The position numbers were made by a program, and so were the translations under genes. The notes under the pieces were generated by a model. It did not search any database, had not been told where the DNA came from, and saw only the letters and a program-made list of their open reading frames with translations. A stretch of 64,000 nucleotides of DNA from Gymnogyps californianus (lineage: Eukaryota; Chordata; Aves; Accipitriformes; Cathartidae): NCBI RefSeq assembly GCF_018139145.2, contig NC_059481.1:3832368-3896367 (forward strand), read 5' to 3'. Shown here one piece after another: positions 42,101 through 56,600 of this stretch. Positions within the stretch are counted from its first letter, which is position 1; the number at the start of each line of letters is the position of its first letter.

Positions 42101-45100
42101 AGCTAAATAGCCCTGTCATTAAACTAGCAGCTGTTGTACAAATTATATTCCAAGACAAAAAAGAAATTATAGCTTCCATAGTTGTTGCAGCTTTGAGAAT
42201 GATGAAAAACCAAATTCTATAGGAGCTGACAGAAAAGGAGCTCTTGTGATAAGGCTGAATACATAGTCTTGGCTGGACTGTACTCAGCTGAATGACTCTT
42301 ATGAAAGTTAAGCAGAAAAGATCATGTAAGTAGATCTATTATCAGAAATGGAAATTCCTTTACAGGTGATTCCAGAGGAAAAAAGCAATCTTCCCTGACT
42401 GGAATTTGCATTGTTAATGAAATTTTGGAACTTTGTTTTGCAATTTAAGTTATTCTGATAAAACAATACCATCAGCAATATACTCTGTTCATATTTTTGA
42501 CAGTAATTGCAGTGAGACTTTTTTCCCTTTTACCTTTACCCATTTTTAGAAATCCCTGTTACTGTGACTGTTAATGTTGCTCATGTTTTGTGAAGTCCTG
42601 TACAGCCATCTCAGCCCTTTCAGTATTTTCTGCCTTGACTGCCCTCATGCTCCACTCCCTTTTAATGATTCTGGGTTTTCAGATGTATGGCTAGCCAAAA
42701 ATCAACATCTGGAAAGAGTTTTCATGTTTGCAAAAGTACGTCTCCAATGTTATTCAGGAATGGAAATGTACTTTATAGTTGTGATACCCTATCATTGGCC
42801 AAGAGAATTCAAAAAGTAAGACGAAGGGAGGTTGCATCTTTCCTGCTTTTATTTTTTTAAAGCAGGAACTCCATTTTTGCCTGTCAAGTGTTAAGTACCA
42901 GCTTCAAAACAGGAGGGCATGGGACTTCTCGGAGAACTGGCCACCAATTATTTTTGTTTTAAATCCCGAACAAAACAGGCTAATTTTTTTTCCCAATTCC
43001 TCTTCAGAAATAATGAATATTTTGTCTGAAACTTTCAAAATAATTTCATCTGCAGAAGATGCCAGACCTTGAGAATTTCAATCCCAATTGCCTGACAAGT
43101 GGCAAAGCAGTAAGAAACTGAACACATGATCTCAGAAAAGGAAGTGCTGGGAAATCTTTCTAACAGGAATGTTTTCAGCCCTGTCTATAATTATTAAATA
43201 AATGCAAATCATCAGTGTGGTCACAAAGATGCAGCCTCAGGATGAATCAGTATCTACATCCACTGCTGGGATGCAGGCAACCATGGTGGCTTGCTCATTC
43301 TTCCTACTTGGGCTGCCACTGGTGTGCCCCAGCATGTATCTGAGGCAACAGGTCAAGCCCTATGGTTAGCTCTCAGCTATCCCATGTGCCTGTGCCAGAG
43401 ATGGCACCACACAGACAAGGCAAACTGGAAGCCCTCCCTACCGGTGCTCCAGATTTGAGAACAGCCAGACTACTGTAGGCAAACCTTCACTCAAAAACAC
43501 AGACATGCACACTTAAACTCCGCGAACGAGCAATCCTTTAAAAAGGTCAGGAAAGATGATCAAATGAAAAAGCAAAAACCTGGCAGAATTTTAGACATTA
43601 AATACCATTAGGAGACATTTTTCCCACCAGATACTGTACACAATGTTAATGTGAATATTATAATGCTGACAACTTGTTCTTGACTGAATTATGAAGCTAA
43701 TAATTTACAAAGGAAGGATGCAGTACTTGTATCAATGTCTTATGTTGCTAACTGTAGCAAATTAGTACACGTACCTCATATTATACAGCTGAGACATTTG
43801 TTTGGCAGGAAGTCAGGACAGTAAAATAAGAAGGATTAGTATGCTGTCATTTTTCTATAGTCCATATTTTTCCATAGCTGACGACACTTGAAAGCTAGGA
43901 GAGAACCTGCTCTGTTTTCACAGATTTACTCATCTACCAATGTAGTATTTCTTTGTGCTTGATGTACAGCTATGCTGTAACCATCAGAGCTCAGATTAGG
44001 GCTACTATGCTCAGACATTTTGCAAGCCAGGCATGCAGATAAGGAGTACATGGATCAGAATGGGGAGCGGCAAAGCTACTCCTGAATCCCACTTGGGATA
44101 ACAAGCCCATCTTTACTCAAAGACTGTGAAATAATAACACCGAAAATTGTTTAGAGATTGAGAGTGTTATCTGGCTGCATACTACATTTCCTAAAAATGA
44201 ATGTTTTCAAATTTGGGATTGTCAAGAACTTTAGCCTAATAGCATGGTCTGACAGACAAAATACTGCAATGGGACTCAAGAAATGGCTGATTTGCCTAGC
44301 ATGTTTGGTCAAAGGATAATCTCTCCCCTGTAAAATGGGGTATATACCATTTCCCTGTTTGTTCCGCAACCATGACAGAACCATGAATCACTTCATATCA
44401 TTGTGCAAAGTTGTCACGAAGAGGACTGCAGTTTTGCCACTGAGGATACTTAAATAGTTGGAAGTAACTAATTTTTGGCAAAAGTCAAGCCTAAGGTTTA
44501 GAAATTTGTTATGGTTAACATGAGAGACTCTCAATAACAGTGTTATGAAATGACACGCTGTCAACACTACCAAGAGGTCATTGCAGAATCCTAGGTTGAG
44601 ATCCAGGACACCTGGAACTAAATCTAAAAAGTCATTTGGGGACGTAAATACTGACGGTTTCACAAGCATTTTAGGTTCCTCAGTAAAAGATGGGCACCTA
44701 AATCCCTGCTTAAGATTATGCACCTTTTGGGCAGTTGGTTTGTTCTGGGACAAGTTGCCTCTCCTCCTGTCTGCTCAGGCCCTTCAACTTTTTGACTGAT
44801 TGAGCCATTCACACTTACAGGTCTCCTCATAATGTATTTGAAAAGCACCTACCACAAGTGGGGAGTGGGAGTTGAAGCTAGAAATCTGCAGGATTTATTT
44901 GGACACCTCACAGTTACCCCTACAACTAACTGAAACAAGAAGTGCATCACTTGGGGGATCATTCTGTTGTGGTCACCTGAATGCCTCACTTAGTCTGGGC
45001 CTCAACATACATCCCTGATTTCTACTTCAAAGCAGGTTATTCAAGAACTCATTTGCATGAGAAAAACTGTGAAAACTCCTGGCTCATTGCCCAAACAGTG

Positions 45101-45725
45101 GTTTTACACCTTTTTCATGTAAATAAATCCATTTGAGATATTTTAAGCTTCACCTTCTGGTACCTCAAGACTGAATCACTGAACATTTGGGGGCCTGGGA
45201 AGAGTGTTAAATCTTGACTTGCTTCCAGGAACTAGAAACTTCTATTGCAACATTTTGAGTCTGCCAAAGGAGTCTCTGACTGACCTACAGGGAAGCTGCC
45301 TTCTGCATTTAAAGCAGAGAGATTCATTAGCTTTCAACCGCATATACTTTTCCTAGGAATACCGCCTTAGTATAACTGTGGTCTCCAACAACGGCAATGA
45401 CTTTTGCACATTCTCAGTATTATGTCAAGCTGTCTGTACTCATTCAATAAACTACATACTGGAAGCATTCTTTTTCTATTCCTCACATTTGTTTTCCTCA
45501 CCTTAAAAAACACAAGCACAGCAGCAGAGGGAGACAACTGCTGTTTGACAAATAGCATGCTGACACTATCCTGGCTGCAGCTAATACTTCCTTAACACTG
45601 AGACCTGTCACCTTACAACAGAAGTCCTAGTGATACTTCTCAAACCTTAGCTTGCAGCAAAGTACATGAACTGTTTGATTTGCCATGACAAGCTATGCGT
45701 AAATAAAGACATAACTGAACTTTAC
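36192..45725 (-). other. TMEM266: TMEM266 intron, about 9.5 kb
   Basis: This intron contains one clear CR1 3'-end fragment (40,983-41,272) and a short TTTTTTAAACTC tandem (about 37,050-37,087). The 145-residue frame at 37,237-37,674 (+) is featureless. Nothing else is recognised. Confidence 0.8.
40983..41272 (-). mobile_element. CR1 LINE 3'-end fragment, about 290 bp
   Basis: The sequence starts CTTCATAGAATCACAGCATA and runs through GCTCCAGTGCCTGACC, CTAGTGAAAA and CTGAGAAGAGCCTGGCT, the standard landmarks of an avian CR1 3' region in reverse orientation. The 3' terminus lies at the low coordinate. It is diverged and 5'-truncated. Confidence 0.88.
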
Positions 45726-45841
45726 CCCTTGTTCTTGGCAGATCTGGGTTAGTCTTTCCAGCTGCTCATCTTGAATAACCTTTGCCTTCTCATACTGCTG
45801 AATCATCATCTCCATCTCCACTTTCACTGGAAGGACGTAGG
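45726..45841 (-). CDS. TMEM266: TMEM266 coding exon: post-S4 coiled coil
   Basis: After CC completes an Ala codon, this exon encodes YVLPVKVEMEMMIQQYEKAK, then VIQDEQLERLTQICQEQG. This is the start of the cytoplasmic coiled coil that follows the voltage sensor, with clear hydrophobic heptads and many charged residues. It is nearly identical to human. In the related Hv1 channel the matching coiled coil drives dimerisation; TMEM266 is reported to dimerise too. The acceptor is TTTTTCAG and the donor is GTAAA at 45,725. Phase is 1 in, 0 out. Confidence 0.96.
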
Positions 45842-47373
45842 CTGAAAAACACAAACAAGCACTTAAAGTAACCCAGCTGTGATTTGGTTTTTTATCAGAG
45901 GGAAAACCTTTACAGACCTTTAGAGGCCAAAGGATGTCACCCCTTTCACTTGCATCTACAGAACTAGAGTATTTCTTATAGAAATAGCACTAGAGTATTT
46001 CTTCTGGGGAAGAATTTCTAACATGTGAAATGCAGGTCATCAGCAGGGTCTAGATCTTGTTTGGTCAGACCTCCATTTGCCTGGCTTAGCTGAAATGCAT
46101 CCTGCATGCTCTTCCTAGCTTCTGCTGCACTAATACAGATCTTTTCCAGTGTTTACCACAGATTTCCTGAATTGCGGGGTAGGAGGATTTTCTGCTTAGA
46201 GTTAGGCCCATCCCCTCTAAACCTGAACAGCATGGCTCCCTTAGGAAAAGAACTATTCCAGAGCCCTAAGCATTTAATTCCTAGACTTTGTGGTAAGAAA
46301 TAAGTCCTTAATGGAAATAGCAGACTAAGAAGGACATTTTAAAAAACAAAAAGGCATTTATCTTCTACTGCTTTTCAAGCTACAGCCCAGTTTTCAATAG
46401 GTCTTCTGAACGCCTCTGGAAATTTTGCTCCTGTCCTAAATATGGCAAACTCCAACTGATCAGCAAAGCTGTTCAACACATATTGCAATTCTTCATGTTT
46501 TCTGAAGCTACACAAGATCCTGAACTTTTCTTGTACACTTCGGTCAGAGGGCTACGACCTTTCCTCAACTCTGAATACAGTTTCCTGGGCATCTAAACCC
46601 AAAATAACAACTTGACTCTGATCTTTCACACATGAGCAAAGTGACCATTTATTCCTTTTCCACCTCTTTTCCCTGTAACCTGGAATGCCTGAAACCACTG
46701 AACACAAAGTAGCCTACACTAAAGTCCTTGCTTCCAGGCAGAGTCACCAGTTCTGCTCTCTGCAACCTTGACTTGCTGGGACTTTCTTATCTCCCCTGGT
46801 GCTTCCCCACAGAGGTCTGTGCAACACAATACAGATACACGCGTCATTATTATGCTGTCCAGCATACCAGCATTGCAGAGAGCACCTTCAGCACAGAACC
46901 CCCGTGGTAAGAAAATGCTCCTGGAATCTGACATAAAAATTGTATTACAGACAAGAACTTGGAAAAGAAAGCCCCAAGACAGAGCTAGCTGTACAGAAAT
47001 GGGGAGGGTGCAGCAAATACCAGAAAAGGAGATTGGAAGCAATTATTTTGCAGAATCAGAAATGACACCTGGTGGCAAGAGACAGGAAGCAGGTCAGGGC
47101 ATTTACTTTACAGGATAGGGGATGTGAAGGTGCCTAACAGAAAAACAAACCAATCAATTATAAAGGCTCCTAGGGAACAGGAGATACAGCCATGAACTTG
47201 AGACCTACTCTCCTCCATAGGAGTCATAACTCTGTTCTGTTCAGTGCTTTTAAAATGTAAGAGGAAGAACGATAGAAACAGTGGTGGCAAGCAATCTTTT
47301 CATATTTTTAAAATCTCTTTTTTTCCCAGCCTGCCAAGTAATTTTTGGAGTCACAAACTGAATCACCACTCAC
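45842..47373 (-). other. TMEM266: TMEM266 intron, about 1.5 kb
   Basis: This intron has a GTGAGT donor at 47,373 and a TTCAG acceptor at 45,842. It contains a 15-bp duplicated piece (CTAGAGTATTTCTT near 45,965 and 45,990). No gene is seen. Confidence 0.85.
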
Positions 47374-47512
47374 CATCAATGATCCTCTTCACTCTCCAGA
47401 CTCGTAGTGTGATAATAAGGCTGATAGCATCCCATGGGCTGCTGGGGCCATTAGCCACTGTTGAGGCCACCATTGGTGCCAAGGACAAGATTATGACAGC
47501 ACCATCAAACAC
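47374..47512 (-). CDS. TMEM266: TMEM266 coding exon: S3 and S4 of the voltage-sensor domain
   Basis: This exon encodes 46 residues, VFDGAVIILSLAPMVASTVA, then NGPSSPWDAISLIITLRVWR and VKRIID, plus a split Ala codon. The first block is S3, with the conserved Asp in FDG. The second is S4, with the charge series LRVWRVKRIID. This is the diagnostic part of the TMEM266 voltage sensor. It resembles Hv1/HVCN1, but TMEM266 is reported to lack proton conductance and to respond to voltage and zinc. The acceptor is CTCTAG and the donor is GTGAGT. A + strand frame over this site (47,244-47,516) is a shadow. Confidence 0.97.
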
Positions 47513-49292
47513 CTAGAGAGAAATCAGTTTTTTCAAACCCTTCCTAAAGATCATAACCCTGCCATTCCTGCTTGGGGTCTTGAAGGGCTCCCACTTTGCC
47601 CAAAAGAAATGCAGTTATGGTACATATTTGAAAGGGATATGAGAGGTGGCCAAGCCACAGAAAGGCTGCATCCTTTTTAGGTAGCACAACAGAATTCCTT
47701 AGTGCATTTTATGAGGTGAGGAGAGATAAACTGTGGCGGGAGGGCAGGGAGAGAGACAGGTATTTGGAAATACTGGCTAAAATCCCCAAGCAGAAGTGAT
47801 AGCCTAAATGCTATTACAGCCAAAGAGTTTTATTATCATTGGTATTTATTACCTGTTACTTGGCATAATGTCATCCCAAAAAAGGATACAGTCCCTGCCC
47901 ATAGATCTTACTGTCTAAATGAAGAGATCAAGAAGACAAGTAGAAAAAGATGGAGCAAATAGACTTGATGGCTCTTGGCCACGTCCTGACTACACAACGT
48001 GTGTGGGAACGGCTGTGCGTCAAGATAGAAAGACTCCCTGCTCTCACCTTTATTGGGCAGCTAGGTTTTCAAGGATTTTGACAACTGGGACTCTTCAGAA
48101 TTATTTGTATGACATCGGTTGCATTGGGATTAGATCAGAAAAGGCAATTGTGCAAAGTATTAGGCAGAAATGCGTGAGTAAATACATTTCAGAGCAAACT
48201 GGCAATAGTGTTGTGTCTGTCCTACATTTGCCTAGCAGGGTAAAACAATACCACATTCTCATTCCTCCTGAGACCCTTCACAGCTGCCAAAGACCATTGA
48301 TTAATGGTTTGCATAAGGAGGCAGGACATAGATTTTATAAGCATTACACATTCAGAATTGTGCATAACAATTCAGCATATTGAAAAGAAACACTTCTTAA
48401 TGCCACCATTTGATGGGCAGTGAACAATTCCATTTCAAATTACCAAAATTAATTATCAGGAACTGCTGCATTTAGCCTCAATAATAAGAATCTCTGAATC
48501 AATAATTTAAGTTTTGCTTCAGTTTTTTAGCAAAACAAGTTAAAAGGTTTACAACTTTATTACAAAAATGTTCAAGCCTCTAGACTCACTTAAGCTCTGA
48601 GAAAACCCAGATTTTCTTCTGGTGCATCCTGTGCAGTATTAGTTTATCAGATAGTATCAAGAAAGAGCTTTTAATTTTCCTGATCTCCAGATTTCTGCTC
48701 AGATTGGGATTATGTGTTACTTATAACACGCATTTCCTTATTTGCCTCTGTGACAGTATGCACATTCTACCTCATTTCTAACTTGAGGTACAAATTACAG
48801 TGTTTATCATAATTCAATTTAATTAAAAAATAATTTCACAATAAAATTGGGAGTTTTGCCAAACCAGTATTTTCTCTCAGAAAACTACAAGCAGTTTTTC
48901 AACCAGTTCTAATTTCAACTTGATGACGGGAATGGGGTTACACAAGTCACATGACAATTTTTACTCGGATTGCTCATTATGTCAGGGTAGCAGTATCAAC
49001 AGTTAGACTAGCACAGCTCTAACAACAAAATAAATAGACACAAAGAGCAAAAACGCCACAATCCCTCCCTTAATAAAATATTTCCAAATATCACAGTCTT
49101 CTGAGTCTCTTACAGAAAAAGGGACTGCATCATACAGCTACGTAAACATGCATATAATGAGAAGAATGTGCATATTTATCCGAGTTAAAAGATATTGTAT
49201 TGCATCAGATCTATAACAAAGCCACCCAAAGCAGTTCTTAATATTCTTACTGTGCCTGCCTGGAAAACAGTATGAAGAGTGAGAGTGCTTAC
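47513..49292 (-). other. TMEM266: TMEM266 intron, about 1.8 kb
   Basis: This intron has a GTAAGC donor at 49,292 and a CTCTAG acceptor at 47,513. A 154-residue + strand frame (47,919-48,383) has no recognisable features. AT-rich sequence otherwise; nothing else seen. Confidence 0.85.
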
Positions 49293-49349
49293 CTCTATTT
49301 TGTTTTCAATGTAATCCCATATGCCAAGGACCACAATCCTCAAAATAGT
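49293..49349 (-). CDS. TMEM266: TMEM266 coding exon: S2 end and S2-S3 linker
   Basis: This exon encodes 19 whole codons, TILRIVVLGIWDYIENKIE. It matches human residues just after the S2 helix, differing by one conservative change at its second residue. The acceptor is TTTACTAG and the donor is GTAAGC. It is phase 0 on both sides and joins FFSE upstream and VFDG downstream. It is too short for an ordinary ORF search; it was found from splice logic. Confidence 0.95.
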
Positions 49350-50090
49350 CTAGTAAATAGATTAAGGGGAAAAAAAGATGATGAATGTTATTGTAATTTT
49401 AGGTAAACATTTAGTCTTTTATTTATTTAGGGGATTATTTTTTGTCTTATTTAAGCATCATGCATTTCTTCTGAGTAATAATGAGGAACTAGAAATAGCT
49501 ACACTTCTGTATTATAAAAGCAGGTATTGCTTTCCAACCACTATATTGACTCAGTGAAACTTCCATAAACAAGTTCAAAGTTCAAATGTTCATCAGTCTT
49601 TCCATCCTCCTGAAATTTCGCTTTTAGACTTGTGAGATTTAGATTACCAACCCTCCCCACCGCACTCCCCTGACCCAAGCCTATATAAGATCCACTGTGG
49701 GGCCCCCTCAGTTGGAATGGGGTAAAATTCTCTTTTCTTGCCATCTTTGATATGCCAGTGCTACTATTTTCTAAGAAAAGAAAAGAGGCACTGCCCCCTC
49801 TTGATGCCTAAAGATACTGACATTTCATCAATCTGAAGAGCAGAGGCTCTTATTCTCCCCCTCTGGAGTACATGGCTGTTGTCTTATTACAAAATCCCAG
49901 GAAGTCATAGGATAAGGGAGAAAAATATCTCTGTGACCCTCCTCTATGAAGCAAAACAGCTATAAGTAGCATCAGTAGCTAGAAAAAAGGAATAAAGAAC
50001 GAACACAGAATGAACCAATGGTGAATTCCCATTAAAAAATCCAATGGCATCTTTCCTAATTTTTAACCCAGCTTTCAGAAGACACAATTT

Positions 50091-50113
50091 AAAAAAAAAA
50101 AAAAAAAAAAAAA
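50091..50113. repeat. Poly-A run (A23)
   Basis: This is a pure run of 23 A after CACAATTT. No retroposed body is recognised beside it. Confidence 0.9.
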
Positions 50114-53100
50114 TCAGCCAACTAAGGATTGAAATTGAATTCACATAAAAGCATAACTGGTAGGGATGTTTTCTGCCAATAGCAACATCAAGGTCAGATT
50201 TTGACAGACACAACAGACATGAAGAGTCTAACTGCAGCTGTGTGCCTTGCAACGATCAAAATGCTACCTTCTCCATGAAAGAACAGTACTAATGACAGAG
50301 AGCTCAGCAGGCCTGTGTGTGAGGGGTGACCATGCCAAGAACTGTGCAGAAAAAAGTAAGTGACTGTGATGAATACATCTATCTCCTCTTCATTACAAAT
50401 ACAAATACATTAAATCCCAACCAATTCTGAATTTATGCCAAACATACCAGCACTAACTAATTGCAGAACAACACTGGATTTTTCAGTACTGTTCCTAATG
50501 CATGGTTTTGCCAAACCCCATGAGCCCAATTGCCTCACTTGGCCCGGGATGACCGTGCTGAGCTCTATCTTGGCACTCCAAACCTGGATAACAGCACTTA
50601 ATCCTGTTTTGCAGAGGGAGACATTGCTGTGGGAGATATGGTGCTTTTCAGAGCCCAGCCTCATACCATCAATGAGCAGGAAAGTGAACCAGCCAACGCT
50701 TACTCAGAAATGGCGTATGTGAAATATTGGCCAAGTCTGGCTGAGAAAGGGAGTCACTAGCCAGAAAAGAAAATGCAGCACTCTCTTTCCTCTACAAAAA
50801 ATTATGAGACTCTACGTAGACGCCAAGAACTGCTAATGCTGCTGGTCTGTACTCCTAAAAAGAACATTTTACTTCCAAAACATTTTACAAATGCAGCATA
50901 GGAATAAGCCTCACAGCAATTCCCTTATTAACCTTTATGCTCGAGGTTTCTACGTGGAGGAAGAGATGCACAACAGCAGCTCCTCAAATCCTTTAATGAC
51001 TCCAAATTCACCAGCATGATGTGATATAAGCGCAAGGTCTAAGTACACATGCTGCTGTACAACCAAGGCACTCCTGCAGCCTCAACTCAGGCCCTGAGCA
51101 GAATACTTTCAGAGAAAAGCATCCCAGCTCCTCTGTAAGCACCTCCCTCACTCCCCATTAGGAAGCTGCACAAAAAGCTGAAGTACAAGTTACTCATGAG
51201 CCCATAAGTTCAGCTATATTAGTTAAACTGGGGTCCACCACAGCAAGTTCCACAGCAGGCAGCTATCGGGAAATGCATGAGGAAAAGCAGTGCCTTCTTT
51301 AAAGCTTGGTATGCTACCCTTCCTACAGCACCCTGTTGACAGCATAGAGAAATCTCGCTCATTTTCTTCTATGCTTAGGCAGCATTTATGAAGTGCTAGG
51401 TCAATGAGCAACTAACTAAAGGATGGCTGAACACTTAACACCTTTACAGTAACTGATGGTGGAAATCTTTCTTCCTTTGGACAGATTCACACAAAGGTAT
51501 TTTCACTGAAATAATAAGGCATATCTGCACAAAGAAAATAGAAACACTGTCTCACAACCCTAAATATGATTTAACATGGGGCTGTTGAGGGAACATAAAA
51601 AGGGATTTTCCTTTCTGCCTTTTTAATTCCTCACTGCAGTGTTTAAATCAGACTGTGCTACTGTCATATTAATGGGTCTGAGCAGTTCCAAGGACTGGAA
51701 GCTAGCACAAATGTTTTCATTTTCAGTCTGCTGGTGTGAATCAGCACAAGTCAGCAAAGACTGGAAGTCTACTCGGCAGACATTTAATACAGTAATGGTT
51801 GTTGGTGCTACCTCTAGAAGATAGGTCTCCTCCTCACAAAAAATGCCTTGATGATTAGCATCTTTGCTCTCAGCTAGAGCAGACACACTGTAGGGAAGGG
51901 AGAGTGTGAGGGCAGAATGAACCCCGCTCCCCATCTGAGAGATGCACTCTTCAGAACAAACTGGGCACAACTGAGGGTTAAGCTTTAAAAAATATTTGTT
52001 CTGTATGGAAGGTCTTAAAGCTATGCACCAGCATTGTCACTCTTAACAAAAAAAACCCACATCACCACTGAAGTGACAAAAGCCATGTAAGGCAGCTTTT
52101 CCTTGGTGCCCTGGGGGAACCGGGTGCCCCAAGAAAGTACCATGAGTGAGTCACAGACTGTGTGCACCTGAAAACACAGGTGCCATATGCTTACTGCCCA
52201 CTGGCCAGTCTTCGCTAGTGGCAACTCCAGACTAGGTTTAGCTTTCTTTACTCTCCCTCCATTTGTACAAAGCATGAGATCACATCCGCTGCTGCTGCCA
52301 TAACTCTTACCCAGAGGAGTCTGAACCAAGCAAAGTTGGACTTCACTGGGCAAATCTCCCTGATTGTTCAATATAATAAATACTTTGACTGAAATGAAAG
52401 CATTGGTGTTACTTATAAACAACATTTTAGTATTTTTCCTACGCAATCAAAAATATCTCTCAAACAAACACATATTGCATTGGATTGTGTACTTTCTCTG
52501 TACAGAACTTAAAAAATGAGAACCTGTAGCAGAATCTGAAAAAAACAGAGACAGAAATTAATAATTCAGGAAACCTCCTACACACTGTACATGGACCAAA
52601 CTGAAAAATGCATATGAATTAAAAGAGAATTGCAACTGTAACATTCATCACAGACAAAACATAAATGTTAGTCACAACTCTACCATTTGTAGACACAAGA
52701 ATCTACAAGAAATAGGGAAAAAATGGAGCAGCACTGCTGTTTCCTACTGATGTGCAGGCATTTTTCAGCACTGTAGCAAATGCACACACATAGTTCTGCA
52801 TTACACTACAGGCATTCTGCATTTTTGGACACACAGATTTGAAAGCAAACATTAAATATCAGTGTGAGTACTTTTCTGTTAAAGGCCACTGCCAACTTGG
52901 TTTTTTGTACTTGAAAAAGAATGCTTTAACATTTCTTGACTGGGAATCTTTTAATTAGAAAGTCCTTAACATATATATATTTTTTAGTCATATCAGAAAT
53001 ACCTTTTCTGTTTTCTGAGAAAAGCTGAATTATTACATAAAAGTCTGTCCAGTGCACTAATAAAAGGTAAATGACTGAACACTTCTGTTAACTTAAGTTG

Positions 53101-53604
53101 GAGTAAACCCAGATAAAAGCAAAATTTTAAACCATTTTTCAGACAGAAATGTAATTTTGAAGTTGACAGTGTCCCTTGGTGACACACAGTTGTTTGCACA
53201 ACATTAACTGTCCGCAGTGAAGTTTATGAAGAACTGTTTGATGCTGCAGATTTTCTCTCTAATTTTGTAGGGAAACCCGGCCAAGTCCTTTGCTGAGCCA
53301 GCCGTGTGAATTCCCACAATCTGCATGAGCTAGCTACATTTGTCAGCTGACTGCAATGTACATTAGGTAATTTTAAATACTTTTTTGCTTGCACAGTTGA
53401 TATACAATTTACTACTCAGTGACTCACTGTGCCAAATTCATCCGTAGTGTAAAGAAATCAAAAGGAGGCAGCACAGGAGGTGAAGCTGGCCCACCAGGTT
53501 TAGCTAACAGCAAAGGAGAGTAACCTTGCCTTTCGAGATGGGGTAGTGATTACACAAGAGATAGACAGGATAGAGTGGGGTGGAAAGGGTGTCTTTAGAA
53601 GAGC

Positions 53605-53622
53605 CCTTCCTTCCTTCCTTCC
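53605..53622. repeat. (CCTT)n microsatellite
   Basis: Four to five perfect CCTT units. Confidence 0.85.
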
Positions 53623-56600
53623 ACTGCCACAAAACTCATCTATCTGTTACAGAGAGTCTTTACCTTTGGCTTGTACAGAAACTCTGAAGATTAAGCTTCT
53701 ACCTTTTGGATATATCTCATAAGACCAAGTATTTATTGAAATCTTTCCCAGAAAGAACACCTTGTACCCAATCTGTAATTTATAACCTCTCTGGTTTGGG
53801 TCACTTCACAGAGGCCTTAACTCATTCACTACTTAAAAGAATCTTCTTTTGCCATCTTCTGGTGTGCCTGTCCTGAGATACTGCATTAGCTGTTCTAGTG
53901 CACGCTATCCCCAGGCCACCAGAGCATGGAGGAATGTGTTAGCATCTTTAAACTGAGACGTCCTTCTGTTTTCAGCGCATAGGCATCCTCCTCACATGGT
54001 TTCTCTTCAATCAAGGCTCTGCAAGGAAATGTGTAACTACTGACCTCACCTCACATATTACCCAGTACAAAACACTCCCTTGTGTACTGTACTCTAACTG
54101 CTGTGGCTCTATTAGCACATGTGGTGACACAGAAATAATTAACTGCAAAAACTTGGTGACACTAATAGACATGAACGCAGTATATTCTTTTTCACTGACC
54201 ACCACCAATACTATTATGATATCATATAGTATCCAAATGCACCTTTGCATAAACACTGCAGTTCTATTTGTTCTTATGTTCTCCCATAATATTTGTTCTT
54301 AGAATATGGAGAAAAATAATGAATTTTAAACTCACAACTCTGGATAGATTTGAAAGGGCTTTTCAGGAATAGAAATGGCTTACTAGAAATGCAGTATACT
54401 ACCATAAGGTAAATGCAGATTGGATAGAAAACTGGTCTTAAGTAACCCTCCATCAGAAGTTCCCTCTGGGCATGATTACATGGGCGCTAATTCTTATCTT
54501 TGAAATGCACCGTGTAGAAGGTGCTGGACTGTCACTATCAAGAGATGAAAGCACAGATGACACAGAGGAAGCACACCATATAAGTCAGGTATATTCTTGG
54601 AAATGAAATGGGCAGACTGGCATTTCAGGAAGGTGTCTAGCTAAATTCCTAGACCTCTACAAAACCATTTTCCCTGGTAACTACTTTTTTGTGAAGCAAG
54701 AACAGTGGTTAGAAAAGAAATTTCACAGTTTGTTAAATATTTAATTTTTTTATACACTAGTAAAGAAGGAAGCTTAAATTTACCTTTATAAATTATATTA
54801 GTATATAAAATCCATATCTTTGTTCCCAGATCCCCCTTAATTAACCCCCTTAAAAATCAAAACATATAGAGCCAGCAATGCAGTGCATTTATGCACCATG
54901 AGAAAAGCTATGTGTACATGGAATGAAAGTAAACATCCAGAAAAGAATCCACAGCTTATGGAAGAATTATAGAATTAATAGAAGATTATTATCTTTCTGC
55001 TCAGCTGTTTCAAGCTTACAAAAAAATGTAATGAAAGTAACATAACTAATTTCTCTAATATAAAATTATGAATTTGTTATGAAAAATCTATATAGGAAAG
55101 ACATAAATTTCTCTTAGTTCTGTCATTTGGGATGTTTTTCCTTTTTAACAGAACCCTAATAGTAGGGTCTTTCCTTAGGAGGTTTTATTTTTTCCAAGGA
55201 TTGCTATTAACAAGGAGTAAAGTGTCAGACTACTGTGAACACTTCCTTTTAACATATAGGATGAGGAAAGTCTTGGCATTTTCTTTTCTCCTAAAAGTGA
55301 AAATCTAAAATGCACTTGTGAGTCATAGCTAATAAAACAAATACGTTATCAGCTAGGACCCCAGGCTTACTCTACTCAATTTGAGAACTCGTTTCTTGGA
55401 CACAGATGCAGGAAAAAAGTCGCAATTCCATGACTGCCTAACTTCAAGCACATCAGAAGACTTGGTTACTCCCAGGGAAGCACTGAAGTGCTGAAAGCTA
55501 GCAGAATGCCTGAGTGCTTGGCTGACTGAAGCACATACAGAGCAATGCAAACAACTAATATCAAAGAACTCAATTCTTGCACGCAATCTCATCAATCTTA
55601 GTGGAAAAGCAGAACTGAACAACAGCTACAGAATCAAATATTTGTGGCAATGTGATAAGACTATTAAAATACAAGCAGACTCCAATCCACTTACCAAAAC
55701 ACTGTGACATTCCCCATCTTCCTTTTCTCAGCCAACTATTACCAAGGCTGAAATTGCCCTCTTGATAGGGTGTAACCCCGGCCTTGCCTTGCTGTTGGTA
55801 CTGGGGTTTCCCCCCCAGTGTCTTTCTCTTCTCTTCTGTCTTAACATCTGGGTAACATTTGGTGCACAGACAAATCATAGTGATGTATGTAAACAGAGAC
55901 AAACATACACAATCATCACCACTAGTAAATCCTGTTCAAATACTTGGAAAAAAGCACAAAGAGCTGATGTGCACTTCACTTGAATAAGGATATTTTTAAA
56001 GTTGGAAAGTCACAGACAGTGACAGAGAATATAAAATTAATTGAGTGCAATAAATTCCTTTAAGGCTTGTGGCTATAACACAAGCATAGAGAGAGCAGGA
56101 AGATGCTGTGAGAGTAGCTACTTAATTTTGTTGGCAGCGGTTCTGCTGGCATTTGCCAGCTGCTGGCATGTTTGTCCCCTTCATTTTAACCAAGCAGAAA
56201 GCCAGTGCCTGTTTAACTCCAACATGATAGGACTATAATTACTTGCAATGCCTTTATAGCACCAGCTTTTAATCAGTCATATTTTTCCAAAACATTCAAA
56301 TTTTGTGCTGAAAGTTTTCTGTTTTTTAACAAGTCTTTTACAACTTTTTATTATTTGTGCTCTGAGTTGAGGCCTTTCTGAAGAATTGTGTATCCACACT
56401 TACAACTAATGGGAACCAAACTACAGAATAAACAATAAACATCCGAACTTAGGACATGGTACTTGCTATGGAAAAAACCCTTTCTGAACACCAGAAACTC
56501 TGAATCCTTGCTTTGAGGAAAAAGGCACTGACTGAAGGACTAATCAATCCTCAGCAGTTGCCTGTTATATCCAAGCAAACTAATTAAACCTCCTCATCTC

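Noticed and set aside
44540..44840. Possible ancient amniote interspersed repeat (GGGCACCTAAATCC motif)
   Set aside because: The motif recalls old vertebrate repeats but is too short and diverged for me to assign.
47919..48383. 154-codon + strand open frame
   Set aside because: It sits in an intron between two well-supported TMEM266 exons on the other strand, with no domain or codon signature.
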